DNA of 7,132 nt. It comes from Chrysiogenia bacterium (lineage in GTDB: Bacteria > JAGRBM01). The position numbers and the translations under genes were made by a program. The notes under the pieces are model-generated. The model was not told where the DNA came from. It saw nothing but the letters and a program-made list of their open reading frames with translations, and searched no databases. This document shows, piece after piece, positions 5,774 to 7,132 of this stretch. The stretch covers positions 1-7,132 of the forward strand of contig JAGRBM010000029.1 of NCBI GenBank assembly GCA_020434085.1. Direction: 5' to 3'. The stretch's first letter is position 1, and every line of letters starts with the position of its first letter.

Positions 5774-6823
5774 ATGGACGTCAATGAAATGGATGAGGTC
5801 GACAAGGCCCTGACCACGCTGATTCAGGACGAGTTTCCCCTCGTCGAGGATCCCTATACCGAGCTGGCAAAGCGCGGCGGGCTCGACGTGTCCGGTGAGG
5901 AAGTGCGGCAGCGCCTGGAGAAGCTCAAGAAGGCCAAGGTGATTCGCCAGATCAGCGCGATCTTCGACTCGCGCAACATGGGCTACAAGAGCTCGCTCGT
6001 GGCGGTAAAAGCCAAGCCCGACGAGATCGAAAAGGTCGCCAAGTTCATCAACCGGCATCCGGGCGTCTCGCACAACTACAAGCGCGAGCACGAGTTCAAT
6101 ATCTGGTACACGGTGGCCGTCCCTCCGGGCGAAGACCTCGAAAAACACGTCAACGCCCTGCACGAGAAGTCCGGCGCGCTGGTGACCCGCATCCTTCCCA
6201 CGCTCAAGCTCTACAAGATCGGCGTGAAGCTCAATCTCAACGATACCTCTCCCGAAGCAGCGACGCAGAAGGAAAAAGAGGGCGGCGTGTGGAACAAGCA
6301 TCTCAAGGAAGCGGTTGAGATGAGCAAGGACGACATCGCCGCGGTGCGCGTGCTCCAGCCCGATCTGGAGATGATTCCCGAGCCCTTCAAGCCGCTGGCC
6401 GAGAAGATGGGCGTCTCCCAGCAGGAGCTCTTCGCCAAGGCCAAAGAGCTGCAGGAGCGCGCCGTGCTTCGTCGCTACGCGGGCATCCTTCATCATCGCA
6501 AGGCCGGTTTCCGCTCCAACGGTATGGGCGTGTGGGCCGTTCCCGAGGAAACCGTGGACGAGATGGGCAACAAGATGGCCCAGTTCAAGATCGTCTCCCA
6601 CTGCTACCGCCGCCCCGTTTACGAGGACTGGCGCTACAACCTCTTCACCATGGTTCACGGCGAGAGCGACGATGATTGCCGCGAGATGATTCGTCGCATG
6701 TCGGAGGATACGGGCCTGACCGACTATGACGTTCTATTCTCCGTGGTGGAATTCAAGAAGACCCGCGTGGAATACTTCGAAGAAGAAGACTTCGGCTGGC
6801 TCTTTGACGGCGAAGCTGCCTGA
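5774..6823 (+). CDS. ahbAB: Sirohaem decarboxylase, fused AhbA-AhbB (NirDL-like) protein
   Basis: This enzyme removes the C12 and C18 acetate carboxyls of sirohaem to give didecarboxysirohaem, in the alternative haem pathway or, for NirDL/GH relatives, in haem d1 synthesis. The 349-aa protein has two Lrp/AsnC-like units in tandem. Unit 1 (about 1-160, AhbA-like) has a winged-helix region (DEVDKALTTLIQDEFPLVED) and then QISAIFDSRNMGYKSSLVAV and HPGVSHNYKREHEFNIWYTV. Unit 2 (about 185-349, AhbB-like) has LRRYAGILHHRKAGFRSNGM and VSHCYRRPVYEDWRYNLFTM, the most diagnostic stretches, with histidines at 240, 241 and 276. A charged linker, about 160-185, joins them. The two halves are normally separate subunits of about 150-170 aa each in sulphate reducers and archaea, so the length fits a complete fusion. 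ATG at 5774 has GGAGAG a few bases upstream. Which product pathway it serves cannot be decided without ahbC/ahbD or nirJ/nirF, none of which is in the window. Confidence 0.92.
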   Translation: MDVNEMDEVDKALTTLIQDEFPLVEDPYTELAKRGGLDVSGEEVRQRLEKLKKAKVIRQISAIFDSRNMGYKSSLVAVKAKPDEIEKVAKFINRHPGVSHNYKREHEFNIWYTVAVPPGEDLEKHVNALHEKSGALVTRILPTLKLYKIGVKLNLNDTSPEAATQKEKEGGVWNKHLKEAVEMSKDDIAAVRVLQPDLEMIPEPFKPLAEKMGVSQQELFAKAKELQERAVLRRYAGILHHRKAGFRSNGMGVWAVPEETVDEMGNKMAQFKIVSHCYRRPVYEDWRYNLFTMVHGESDDDCREMIRRMSEDTGLTDYDVLFSVVEFKKTRVEYFEEEDFGWLFDGEAA

Positions 6824-6860
6824 ACCCGGCGCAGCCCGCTTGGGAAATGACTTGTTACGG

Positions 6861-6892
6861 AAGGGCCCGGCGATTCACCGGGCCTTTTCTTT
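6861..6892 (+). terminator. Intrinsic terminator after the sirohaem decarboxylase gene
   Basis: GGCCCGG (6864-6870) and CCGGGCC (6878-6884) form a perfect 7-bp stem with a 7-nt loop, extended by A/T pairs at its base, and TTTTCTTT (6885-6892) follows. It lies 37 nt after the decarboxylase stop and ends only 18 nt before the GTG of the next gene. The downstream gene must therefore rely on readthrough or on a promoter overlapping this element. Confidence 0.88.
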
Positions 6893-6910
6893 GAGCGAAA
6901 GGACTGAGGC

Positions 6911-7132
6911 GTGAAACAGCATCTGCGAACAATTCTTCTGGCACTGGGACTTGTGGTCATCGGCGCGTGCACCCAGCACAGCAACGGCAAGGCAACCACG
7001 GCACCCGACCTTTCGTTTCCGGCCGTGAGCGGCGGCGAGCTCAAAATCGCCGACTACCGCGGCAAGCTCATCTACGTCGACTTCTGGGCGACGTGGTGCG
7101 GCCCCTGCACGCAGGCCATTCCCGAGCTCAAC
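6911..7132 (+). CDS. TlpA/ResA-like thioredoxin lipoprotein (5' part only)
   Basis: This is the first 74 codons of an exported thiol-disulphide oxidoreductase. Residues 1-20 form a lipoprotein signal (MKQHLRTILLALGLVVIGAC) with a basic start, a hydrophobic core and an IGAC lipobox, so Cys20 would be lipidated and the protein membrane-anchored outside the cytoplasm. The mature part opens a thioredoxin-like fold of the AhpC/TSA-TlpA kind: APDLSFPAVSGGELKIADYR, then GKLIYVDFWATWCGPC with redox cysteines Cys63 and Cys66, then IPELN. Such proteins often reduce apocytochrome c haem-binding cysteines or copper-site cysteines, which would suit the haem gene upstream, but the family is broad. The start is GTG at 6911, with AAGGA 7 nt upstream. 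No other start gives a complete signal peptide. The C-terminal part lies outside the window. Confidence 0.88.
   Translation, partial: MKQHLRTILLALGLVVIGACTQHSNGKATTAPDLSFPAVSGGELKIADYRGKLIYVDFWATWCGPCTQAIPELN

Noticed and set aside
5753-6658. 301-codon minus-strand frame opposite the sirohaem decarboxylase gene
   Set aside because: It is antisense to a gene with diagnostic family motifs over its full length. No independent evidence supports it.
1-7132. Search for CRISPR repeats, tRNA or rRNA genes, insertion sequences, phage or toxin-antitoxin genes
   Set aside because: No repeat array, terminal inverted repeats, transposase motifs, tRNA-like cloverleaf or rRNA signature was seen on either strand.

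Overview
This GC-rich window comes from a bacterial chromosome. All eight genes are ordinary, well-formed coding sequences, and I see no phage, transposon, integron, CRISPR or RNA gene. The gene content suggests an anaerobic or microaerophilic lineage of the former Deltaproteobacteria or a relative. The hints are a dusB-ntrB pair, a four-cluster ferredoxin, a REC-GAF-HD-GYP regulator, a stand-alone short CbiX chelatase and an AhbA-AhbB type sirohaem decarboxylase. The taxonomic call is inference and could be wrong.

Layout. On the minus strand, positions 1-2031 hold dusB (tRNA-dihydrouridine synthase) followed 4 nt later by ntrB, a nitrogen-type PAS histidine kinase cut by the window edge. A divergent intergenic region (2032-2314) carries a good sigma70-type promoter and a perfect 10-bp hairpin at the predicted 5' end of the next transcript. 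On the plus strand come a 171-aa ferredoxin with four [4Fe-4S] motifs (2315-2830), a strong intrinsic terminator (2865-2901), and a REC-GAF-HD-GYP cyclic-di-GMP phosphodiesterase regulator (3021-4487). These are followed by a four-helix membrane protein of CopD/HemJ-like appearance (4590-5099), a single-domain CbiX/SirB-type chelatase (5191-5586), a fused sirohaem decarboxylase (5774-6823), another intrinsic terminator (6861-6892), and the start of a TlpA/ResA-like thioredoxin lipoprotein (6911 to the window end).

How the genes fit together. The right half looks like a tetrapyrrole neighbourhood. The CbiX-type chelatase could insert iron into sirohydrochlorin to make sirohaem, and the fused AhbA-AhbB protein could decarboxylate sirohaem to didecarboxysirohaem, the first committed step of the alternative haem route. 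The membrane protein and the TlpA-like lipoprotein could have haem, cytochrome or copper roles, but that rests on position only. The left half pairs a tRNA-modifying enzyme with a nitrogen sensor kinase, as in the known nifR3-ntrB-ntrC operons.

The least ordinary features are in the non-coding DNA. The decarboxylase gene is preceded by a terminator-like hairpin plus U-tract only about 20 nt from its start codon, with upstream segments able to form a competing pairing, which looks like transcription attenuation. The Shine-Dalgarno sequence of the chelatase gene lies in the arm of a perfect hairpin. The TlpA-like gene also starts directly after a terminator. I did not find an entirely new protein system; these leader structures are the best candidates for something undescribed.
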